A stretch of DNA of 5,187 bases from positions 1-5,187 of the forward strand of contig JANQGN010000417.1 in the NCBI GenBank assembly GCA_028277295.1, given 5' to 3'. The translations under genes and the position numbers were made by a program. The notes under the pieces are model-generated. The model was not told where the DNA came from. It saw only the letters and a list, made by a program, of their open reading frames with translations, and searched no databases. Positions 1-5,187 of the stretch are shown in pieces. Numbering within the stretch: position 1 is the stretch's first letter; each line of letters opens with the position of its first letter. The stretch comes from Rhodospira sp. (lineage in GTDB: Bacteria; Pseudomonadota; Alphaproteobacteria; Rhodospirillales; Rhodospirillaceae).

Positions 1-654
1 TATGGCCTGCCCACGACGCTGGGCGTGACCCTGGACATGATGATCGCCCACGGCCAGGCGGTGATGCGCGGGTCGGCGCGGGCGATGGTGGTGGTGGACA
101 TGCCCTTCGGCTCGGTGCAGGAAAGTCCGGCGCTGGCCTTCCGCCATGCCGCTCGCGTGCTCGCCGAGACGGGCGCGGCGGCGGTGAAGATCGAGGGCGG
201 CCGAGAGATGGCCGAGACCATCGCCTTCCTGGTGGCGCGCGGCGTGCCGGTGATGGGCCACGTGGGCTTGCGTCCGCAGATGGTGCACGCGCTTGGCGGG
301 TTCCGCGCCCAGGGACGGGGCGAGGCCGAGGCCGAGGCGCTGGTGGACGACGCCCGCGCGGTGGCCGAGGCCGGGGCCTTCGCCATCGTGGTCGAGGGGA
401 CCGTGGCGGATGTGGCCACCCGGCTGACCGAGACCGTGACCGTGCCAACCATCGGTATCGGCGCGTCGGTCGCCTGCGATGGCCAGGTCCTGGTGACCGA
501 GGATGTGCTGGGCCTGTTCACCGACTTCACGCCGCGCTTCGTGCGTCGCTATGCCGACCTGGCCGGCGCGGTGGAGGAGGCCGCGGCCGCCTACGCCGCC
601 GACGTCCGGGCGCGCCGCTTCCCGGGCCCCGAACACACCTTCGCCGCCAAATGA
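1..654 (+). CDS. panB: 3-methyl-2-oxobutanoate hydroxymethyltransferase (ketopantoate hydroxymethyltransferase), 5'-truncated
   Basis: This enzyme transfers a hydroxymethyl group from 5,10-methylene-tetrahydrofolate to 2-oxoisovalerate, giving ketopantoate, the first committed step of pantothenate synthesis in the cytoplasm. The frame is open from base 1 (YGLPTTLGVTLDMM...), and 217 residues are visible. E. coli PanB has about 264, so roughly 50-60 N-terminal residues, including the first metal-binding Asp, lie outside the window. The GTG at 25 is internal, not the start. Visible family marks, numbered from base 1, are VVDMPF with the second metal-ligand Asp at residue 33, VKIEGG with Lys63 and Glu65, PVMGHVGL with His87, IVVEG with the catalytic-base Glu132, and PTIGIGA near 149-155. 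The C-terminus (FPGPEHTF) is typical. The stop TGA overlaps the panC start as ATGA. The identification is secure; only the 5' end is missing. Confidence 0.96.
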   Translation, partial: YGLPTTLGVTLDMMIAHGQAVMRGSARAMVVVDMPFGSVQESPALAFRHAARVLAETGAAAVKIEGGREMAETIAFLVARGVPVMGHVGLRPQMVHALGGFRAQGRGEAEAEALVDDARAVAEAGAFAIVVEGTVADVATRLTETVTVPTIGIGASVACDGQVLVTEDVLGLFTDFTPRFVRRYADLAGAVEEAAAAYAADVRARRFPGPEHTFAAK

Positions 655-1538
655 GTGATGCCCCCAACGGCCCTTTGCCGGTGGCCCGGGACACCGGCGA
701 TCTGCGCCGCGCGGTGGCGGCCTGGCGCGCCGCTGGCTTGCGGGTCGGCCTGGTGCCCACCATGGGGGCCCTGCATGCCGGGCACCTGTCGTTGGTGACA
801 CTGGCCCTGGCCCGGGCCGACCGGGTGGTGGCGTCGCTCTTTGTCAACCCCACCCAGTTCGGCCCCGCCGAGGATTTCGCCGCCTATCCGCGCGCCGAGG
901 CCGAGGACGCGGCCAAGCTGGCCGCCGTCGGCTGTCATCTGCTCTATGCGCCCGACGCCGCCACTATGTATCCGGCCGGATTCGCCACCACCGTCACCGT
1001 CGAGGGGGTGTCGCGCGGCCTGTGCGGCGATCACCGGCCAGGCCATTTCGAGGGTGTGGCCACGGTGGTCACCAAGCTCCTGCTGCGCGTTCTGCCGGAC
1101 GTGGCGGTGTTCGGCGAGAAGGACTATCAGCAGCTTCAGGTCATCCGCCGCCTGGTCGCGGACCTCGACCTGCCGGTGACCGTGGTCGGCGGACCGACGG
1201 TGCGCGAGGTCGATGGCCTGGCGCTGTCGTCGCGCAACGCCTACCTGACGGCCGAGGAGCGAACCATCGCCCCGGCCCTGTATCGGGTGATGACCGAATG
1301 CGGTGACGCCCTGCAACAGGGGCTCGCCGCCGGACCGGTGCTGGAGGCGGGCATTCGCCGACTGGTCGCGGCCGGTTTCGCCGAGGTGGAGTACCTGGCG
1401 CTGCGGGACGCCGAGACCCTGGCGCCGTTGGACGCGCGGCCCGCCGATCGCCCGGCGCGTTTGCTGGCCGCCGCCCGTGTGGGCCGCACGCGCCTGATTG
1501 ACAACCTGCCGGTGCCGGCTGTCGCTGGCTCTGGGTGA
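651..1538 (+). CDS. panC: Pantothenate synthetase (pantoate--beta-alanine ligase)
   Basis: PanC activates pantoate with ATP and joins it to beta-alanine, giving pantothenate, AMP and pyrophosphate; it is the last step of vitamin B5 synthesis. The 295-residue product is close to the usual 280-300. Motifs in order are VPTMGALHAGH (35-45, the HIGH-like nucleotide-binding motif with His42 and His45), SLFVNPTQFG (62-71), HRPGHFEGVATVVTKLL (128-144), VFGEKDYQQLQ (153-163), VREVDGLALSSRN (184-196, the KMSKS-like loop), and the typical end TRLIDN (280-285). The ATG at 651 overlaps the panB stop (ATGA). No convincing Shine-Dalgarno sequence precedes it, so translation probably depends on ribosomes finishing panB. 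There is a short variable N-terminal lead of about 15 residues before the conserved domain. No frameshift or missing key residue was seen. Confidence 0.97.
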   Translation: MSDAPNGPLPVARDTGDLRRAVAAWRAAGLRVGLVPTMGALHAGHLSLVTLALARADRVVASLFVNPTQFGPAEDFAAYPRAEAEDAAKLAAVGCHLLYAPDAATMYPAGFATTVTVEGVSRGLCGDHRPGHFEGVATVVTKLLLRVLPDVAVFGEKDYQQLQVIRRLVADLDLPVTVVGGPTVREVDGLALSSRNAYLTAEERTIAPALYRVMTECGDALQQGLAAGPVLEAGIRRLVAAGFAEVEYLALRDAETLAPLDARPADRPARLLAAARVGRTRLIDNLPVPAVAGSG

Positions 1539-1573
1539 TCCATTCGGCTAGTGTGGGCCGAGCCTGATCGCAT

Positions 1574-1580
1574 GGAGGGG
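1574..1580 (+). promoter_or_regulatory. Ribosome binding site of the PAAR gene
   Basis: GGAGGGG lies directly before the ATG at 1585, with GGAGG six bases from the start codon. It fixes the start of the small PAAR gene and shows that this gene is translated independently, unlike panC. It is the clearest Shine-Dalgarno sequence in the window. Confidence 0.75.
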
Positions 1581-1584
1581 TCCC

Positions 1585-1875
1585 ATGGGCCAGCCCGCCG
1601 CGCGCATGACCGACCTGCATGTCTGCCCCATGGTCACGGGCGTCGTGCCCCACGTGGGCGGCCCGATCATCAAGGGGGAGACGACGGTGCTGATCGGCAA
1701 GCTGCCGGCGGCGCGCCTGGGCGACACGGCGACCTGCGTCGGCCCGCCGGACACCATCGTCAAGGGCTCGGCCACCTGCCTGATTGGCAAGATGCCGGCG
1801 GCGCGCATGGGCGACACTTGCTCCCACGGCGGCACCATCACCCTGGGACTGTTCACCACCCTGGTCGGCGGCTGA
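1585..1875 (+). CDS. PAAR-domain protein (type VI secretion spike-tip type)
   Basis: This 96-residue protein consists of a PAAR domain only. PAAR proteins form a small cone that sharpens the VgrG spike of the type VI secretion system, often carry or recruit toxins, and bind a metal ion at the tip. The sequence starts MGQPAARMTDLHVCP and includes VPHVGGPI (21-28), then two copies of the core: VLIGKLPAARLGDTATC (35-51) and CLIGKMPAARMGDTCSHGG (65-83). His12, His23, Cys51 and His81 are candidate metal ligands, with Cys14 and Cys79 as alternatives; this is inferred from position only. It ends soon after the domain and has no C-terminal toxin extension, so it would be a stand-alone tip or adaptor. 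It lies 46 bases after panC on the same strand and may be read from the same transcript. No VgrG, Hcp, chaperone or immunity gene is in view. The family call is strong; the secretion role here is inferred. Confidence 0.9.
   Translation: MGQPAARMTDLHVCPMVTGVVPHVGGPIIKGETTVLIGKLPAARLGDTATCVGPPDTIVKGSATCLIGKMPAARMGDTCSHGGTITLGLFTTLVGG
1690..1817 (+). repeat. Internal tandem duplication inside the PAAR gene (two 38-bp copies, 90 bp apart)
   Basis: Bases 1690-1727 and 1780-1817 match at 35 of 38 positions and are in frame, 90 bp (30 codons) apart. Each copy encodes LIGK(L/M)PAAR(L/M)GDT. Repeated PAAR cores are a normal property of the family, but DNA identity this high suggests recent homogenisation or strong codon preference. 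Confidence 0.85.
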
Positions 1876-1888
1876 CGGCCGGCGGTCG

Positions 1889-1890
<2 letters not shown>
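1874..1890. terminator. Possible shared hairpin between convergent stop codons
   Basis: Bases 1874-1880 pair with 1884-1890 (GACGGCC with GGTCGTC wobble-paired; seven pairs including one G-T), leaving a three-base loop. The stem starts inside the PAAR stop codon and ends inside the ABC gene's stop codon on the other strand. There is no T-run on either side, so it is not a classical intrinsic terminator. It could act as a weak bidirectional stop or 3'-end stabiliser. Confidence 0.3.
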
Positions 1891-3007
<1,117 letters not shown>

Positions 3008-3372
3008 GCCGCCGGCGAGCCACAAAGGATGGTGTGGGGAGGGTGACCGATGATCCACGGCGTCCGGGTCCAGGCGTGGGCAGGGGCCGGGTCGACAGAT
3101 GGAACCGATCCGGGTGCGGCACCATAGCGACTGGCCGCCCAAGCGCAAGGGAGGGAAACGGGCGCACCAGCCACCCCTGCGTCACGTTTTAACCCGATTT
3201 GGAGTCTGTCTTCCGTGGGCATCCGGTTTTCCCGCAGGGTGGCAAGGCCGACCGGCCGCCGCTCCTTATGACGTGACTATCAAGCCGCGATGAGTCTTGC
3301 TGGTCGCGGCTTGGTATAAGCGACACTCCGGATCCCGTCCTGGCGTGCCGCCAGGCTTTGAAAGTGGTGCCC
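3008..3372. other. Divergent intergenic region (365 bp)
   Basis: This region separates the ABC ATPase gene (leftward) from the unrecognised 295-residue protein gene (rightward), so promoters of both should lie here. I see no tRNA, no credible small gene, and no textbook -35/-10 pair. The notable element is the inverted repeat at 3278-3316, which abuts TATAAG (3315-3320). On the - strand, a TTAAAA sequence near 3185-3195 could be part of a promoter for the ABC gene, but no matching -35 was found. The open frames crossing the region have non-protein-like composition. Confidence 0.5.
3278..3316. promoter_or_regulatory. Strong inverted repeat, possible operator or hairpin upstream of the 295-residue protein gene
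   Basis: CAAGCCGCGA (3281-3290) and TCGCGGCTTG (3304-3313) are perfect 10-bp inverted copies around a 13-base centre. Complementarity extends outward (3280 with 3314 as G-T, then 3279-3315 and 3278-3316), giving a 13-pair stem. It lies about 60 bases before the start codon at 3373. Its right end overlaps TATAAG (3315-3320), a fair -10 hexamer, but no good -35 lies 16-18 bases upstream. No T-run follows on either strand, and no gene ends nearby, so a terminator is unlikely. An operator for a dimeric regulator, or a 5'-leader hairpin, fits better. The repeat is directly visible; its role is inferred. Confidence 0.5.
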
Positions 3373-4260
3373 ATGAAAGAGGTTCTGGTCGAGTTTGGTC
3401 CCGGTCCGGCGGCCGACGCCCTTGTCCGGGATGGTAACGACGGTGGCGGCGGACGCGGTAACGGCCGGCGCGAGGCGGTGTTGCCGGTGGGACCGGACGG
3501 GGCGCGGTTTGTGGTGGACTGGCGCGCTCTTCCGGCTCGCGTCACGCTTTCGGCTGAAGACGTCACCTTGTACCGGGAGATCCTCGACCTTCCGGCCATC
3601 ACCGCGACCGAGGTTCGCCGGGCGCGCAATCGGGTCGCCCTGGCCGGCAAGCTGGGCGAGGCGGAGCGGATGCGGGCCATCCAGAACGAGGAGCGGATCA
3701 ACGAGATCGCGGCGCGGAACCTGGCGGCTATCATGCGGGCCTTCACCCGAACGCCGTTCAGCAAGGACATGGTCGAGGCCATCGGCGGCGCGGTGGAGGC
3801 GTTCGCCCGCAAGGCGGGCATCTCCGCAGAGGAGACTCTGCACCGGCTGTCGCGCTACTCCATCCTCACCGCGTCCATGGGGGTGTGCCTGGGGACGGCC
3901 GAGGACGCCGACCCCTTGCGCCGGCTGCTGGAAAACCTTGAAGACGCTCGGGCGGCGGCGGCCCGGGATCGCGACCGCGATGCCGCGGCCGGGGCGGCCC
4001 TGCGGCTGGCGGCGTCGGATCTGGCGCGCATGCAGGCCTTGGCCACCCGGGCCCGGCGGCTAATGGACCTGCCCAGCAGTTCACTGACGCGCTACGACGA
4101 TGTGGCGCGATTCCTGGAAGACGCCGAGGAGGAGATCGTGCGGGCCGCCGGCCGCTGGTGGTCCGCGGTCCGCTACCTGGGCTCTCCCGAGTTTCGGGGA
4201 GGCGGCTGGGCTCTCCTGAAAAACTATATTCCCGAGGTCGGTGACCTCACGCGGCGCTGA
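3373..4260 (+). CDS. Hypothetical protein, 295 residues, predicted mostly helical
   Basis: I do not recognise this protein. The ATG at 3373 (MKEVLVEFGPGP) was chosen over a TTG at 3358 and GTGs at 3364 and 3367; none has a strong ribosome binding site, so the start may be off by a few codons. Residues 1-55 look beta/loop-like, with a Gly/Asn-rich linker (21-31) between two short segments, MKEVLVEF and ARFVVDW. The rest is charged and probably alpha-helical: LYREILDLPAITATEVRRAR (67-86), a long helix around 93-125 (KLGEAERMRAIQNEERINEIAARN), an Ala/Arg/Asp-rich coiled-coil-like stretch (185-230) and an acidic stretch FLEDAEEEIV (247-256). The end is aromatic (RWWSAVRYLG, 261-270). There is no signal peptide, membrane span or known catalytic motif, and only one Cys (172). 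Coding character matches the neighbouring genes (G/C-rich third positions). It has its own upstream region, so it is probably a single-gene transcript. Confidence 0.8.
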   Translation: MKEVLVEFGPGPAADALVRDGNDGGGGRGNGRREAVLPVGPDGARFVVDWRALPARVTLSAEDVTLYREILDLPAITATEVRRARNRVALAGKLGEAERMRAIQNEERINEIAARNLAAIMRAFTRTPFSKDMVEAIGGAVEAFARKAGISAEETLHRLSRYSILTASMGVCLGTAEDADPLRRLLENLEDARAAAARDRDRDAAAGAALRLAASDLARMQALATRARRLMDLPSSSLTRYDDVARFLEDAEEEIVRAAGRWWSAVRYLGSPEFRGGGWALLKNYIPEVGDLTRR

Positions 4261-4270
4261 CGTGCGCGGT

Positions 4271-4292
4271 GGCGGGCCGATGGGCCGCTTTC
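4271..4292 (+). terminator. Possible transcription terminator of the 295-residue protein gene
   Basis: About ten bases after the stop codon, GCGGGCC (4272-4278) pairs with GGGCCGC (4282-4288) around a three-base loop, with a single G-G mismatch in the stem. It is followed by TTTC (4289-4292). The stem is GC-rich and the position is right, but the T-run is short, so this is a weak intrinsic terminator candidate. Confidence 0.4.
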
Positions 4293-4375
4293 GTCACTTG
4301 GAACACATCCCGAGCGATCCGAACCGGTGCGCCCTGGAAGACCGTCTGGGGACGATTTGCTTCAATATCAGCCTC

Positions 4376-4481
4376 TTAGTGTCCGTCCGGAAAGTCACGG
4401 GAACGTCCATATGTAGTGTGCCTGTGCCCGAATCGCGTGCCGTATGTGGTGTTTTGCATGGCTTTCCGGACAGACGGTTAG
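4376..4481. mobile_element. MITE-like palindromic element with TTAG flanks (about 98 bp core)
   Basis: The core runs 4380-4477. Its ends are imperfect inverted repeats: 4380-4397 against the complement of 4459-4476, identical at 15 of 18 positions, with a perfect 10-bp block GTCCGGAAAG (4385-4394, complement at 4462-4471). TTAG stands directly outside each end (4376-4379 and 4478-4481), as a target-site duplication would. Taking only TTA as duplicated gives a 99-bp core instead. YTAR or TNA targets are known for groups of the IS5 family, and TA for IS630/Tc1 elements. Pairing continues inside (4407-4421 with 4435-4449, many G-T pairs), so a transcript could fold almost end to end. There is no transposase frame. 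It could instead be a fossil palindrome or a terminator-like structure; matching copies elsewhere in the genome are not visible here. Confidence 0.45.
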
Positions 4482-4604
4482 AGCATGGTGCGTGATTTCC
4501 GAATCGTCCAGCATGCTCCAACGCGGCCGACCATACAGTTTTTGCACCCGCTGCCCAGAAAGAACCCGCGGGGAGAGCGATGGACGGCTGTTTGGGACGG
4601 ACCG

Positions 4605-5187
4605 TCAGCGGATGCGGTCCGCATTGGCTTCGAGGTAGGTGTCGACAGCCGTGGACAGGTCGTCAAGGTGGTCGCTGAAGAAGTGTGTGGCGCCCGAAAT
4701 CACGGTGTAGTCCACGGTGATGGTCTTTTGCGTGGAGAGCTTGGCGGCCAGTTTGGCCACGGCGGCGTCGGGCACGATCTCATCCTTGTCCCCGTGCACG
4801 ATCAGACCCGATGAGGGGCAGGGCGCCAGGAACGTGAAGTCCTGCCGGTTGGCCGGGGGGGAGACAGAGATAAAGCCGCTGATCTCCGGGCGGCGCATCA
4901 AGAGCTGCATACCGATCCAGGCCCCGAACGAGAAGCCGGCGACCCAGCAGTTGGCGGCATTGGCGTTAATGCTCTGTAGCCAGTCTAGGGCCGAGGCGGC
5001 GTCGGACAACTCTCCTTGGCCATTGTCAAAGATGCCCTGGGAGCGTCCAACGCCGCGAAAGTTGAACCGGAGAACCGAGAATCCCCTCCGCGAGAACACA
5101 TGATGCAAGGCGTAGACCACCTTGTTGTTCATGCTGCCCCCTTGTTGGGGGTGGGGATGCAGGATCAGGGCGATGGGGGCGTTGGCG
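4605..5187 (-). CDS. Alpha/beta hydrolase (COG2945-like), 5'-truncated by the window edge
   Basis: This is a soluble alpha/beta-hydrolase-fold protein of the small bacterial group with an HPHPxxGG entry motif. The frame is open to the window edge (first full codon 5186-5184), reading ANAPIALILHPHPQQGGSMNNK. The ATG at 5132 is therefore internal and perhaps 30-45 N-terminal residues are missing. Counting that Met as 1, the marks are HPHPQQGG just before it (oxyanion region), FNFRGVGRSQG (23-33), the nucleophile elbow GFSFGA with Ser68, GDKDEIVP with the acid probably Asp117, and GATHFF with His150. The catalytic triad is intact, so it should be an active esterase/peptidase-like enzyme, but the substrate is unknown. 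Its GC content is somewhat lower than in panBC (38 of 60 in one line, 4921-4980). From memory, close relatives in alphaproteobacteria may sit near cysteine desulfurase/Fe-S genes; this cannot be tested here. Confidence 0.9.
   Translation of the reverse strand, partial: ANAPIALILHPHPQQGGSMNNKVVYALHHVFSRRGFSVLRFNFRGVGRSQGIFDNGQGELSDAASALDWLQSINANAANCWVAGFSFGAWIGMQLLMRRPEISGFISVSPPANRQDFTFLAPCPSSGLIVHGDKDEIVPDAAVAKLAAKLSTQKTITVDYTVISGATHFFSDHLDDLSTAVDTYLEANADRIR

Larger units (their letters stand above)
4261..4604. other. Intergenic region between convergent genes, with low GC
   Basis: These 344 bases separate the stop codons of the 295-residue protein (+) and the hydrolase (-). Hand count gives 109 G+C in the 200 bases 4341-4540, far below the roughly 70% of neighbouring coding DNA. 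It holds a small hairpin right after the + strand gene and the MITE-like palindrome described separately. Open frames of 60-85 codons cross it on both strands, but none has a ribosome binding site or a recognisable product, and several merely read through the palindrome. I see no RNA gene. Confidence 0.6.

Noticed and set aside
591..1316. Open frame on the - strand (241 codons) opposite panC
   Set aside because: Its composition (Gly/His/Arg/Gln-rich) is that of an antisense shadow of panC, which has all conserved motifs.
1498..1503. Perfect TTGACA resembling a -35 promoter box for the PAAR gene
   Set aside because: It encodes the conserved LIDN end of PanC and has no -10-like sequence 16-18 bases downstream. 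TAGTGT at 1549-1554 is 45 bases away.
3008..3148. 47-residue N-terminal extension of the ABC ATPase
   Set aside because: The frame is open, but the residues (many Pro, Arg, Cys and His) do not resemble the start of this family, whose conserved domain begins just after the ATG at 3007.
4241..4521. Small open frames of 75-84 codons on both strands after the 295-residue protein
   Set aside because: They have no ribosome binding site and no recognisable product, and they simply read through the MITE-like palindrome; the + strand one begins inside the preceding gene.
4537..4545. TTTTT run (+ strand) as the tail of an intrinsic terminator
   Set aside because: No stable stem lies directly upstream of the run on the + strand.
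4596..4606. GACGG-A-CCGTC palindrome at the end of the hydrolase gene as a terminator
   Set aside because: A one-base loop cannot form a stable hairpin, and part of it overlaps the stop codon; there is no T-run on the - strand.

Overview
The window is GC-rich (hand counts of single 60-base lines inside the genes give about 70-75% G+C) and densely coded. The gene families and protein character suggest an alphaproteobacterium, most likely of the Rhodospirillales type (Rhodospirillum/Magnetospirillum-like). That placement is inferred from protein style alone; no rRNA or other marker gene is present.

Left part (1-1875, + strand): the 3' end of panB (start lies outside the window), then a complete panC overlapping it by an ATGA junction. 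Together they encode the ketopantoate-forming and pantothenate-forming steps of vitamin B5 / coenzyme A synthesis. After 46 bases follows a small, complete PAAR-repeat protein with a good ribosome binding site. This is the kind of protein that tips a type VI secretion spike, but no other secretion gene is visible.

Middle (1889-3007, - strand): a complete ATP-binding subunit of an FbpC/PotA/MalK-type ABC importer, convergent with the PAAR gene (13 bases between the stop codons, filled by a small hairpin). Its permease and binding protein are not next to it in the window. A 365-base divergent intergenic region (3008-3372) follows. It contains a strong inverted repeat with 10-bp perfect arms directly beside a TATAAG sequence.

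Right part: an unrecognised, mostly helical 295-residue protein on the + strand (3373-4260), then a 344-base non-coding gap (4261-4604). At the far edge, on the - strand, is a nearly complete alpha/beta hydrolase of the HPHP..GG / GFSFG type, whose first residues lie outside the window. The gap between these two convergent genes is clearly less GC-rich (109 of 200 bases in 4341-4540). It holds a roughly 98-bp imperfect palindrome with inverted ends flanked by TTAG on both sides, which looks like a miniature inverted-repeat transposable element (MITE) or its relic.

Nothing here forms an obvious new multi-gene system. The points most worth following are the MITE-like element, the palindrome in the divergent promoter region, the uncharacterised 295-residue protein, and the isolated PAAR gene behind panBC.
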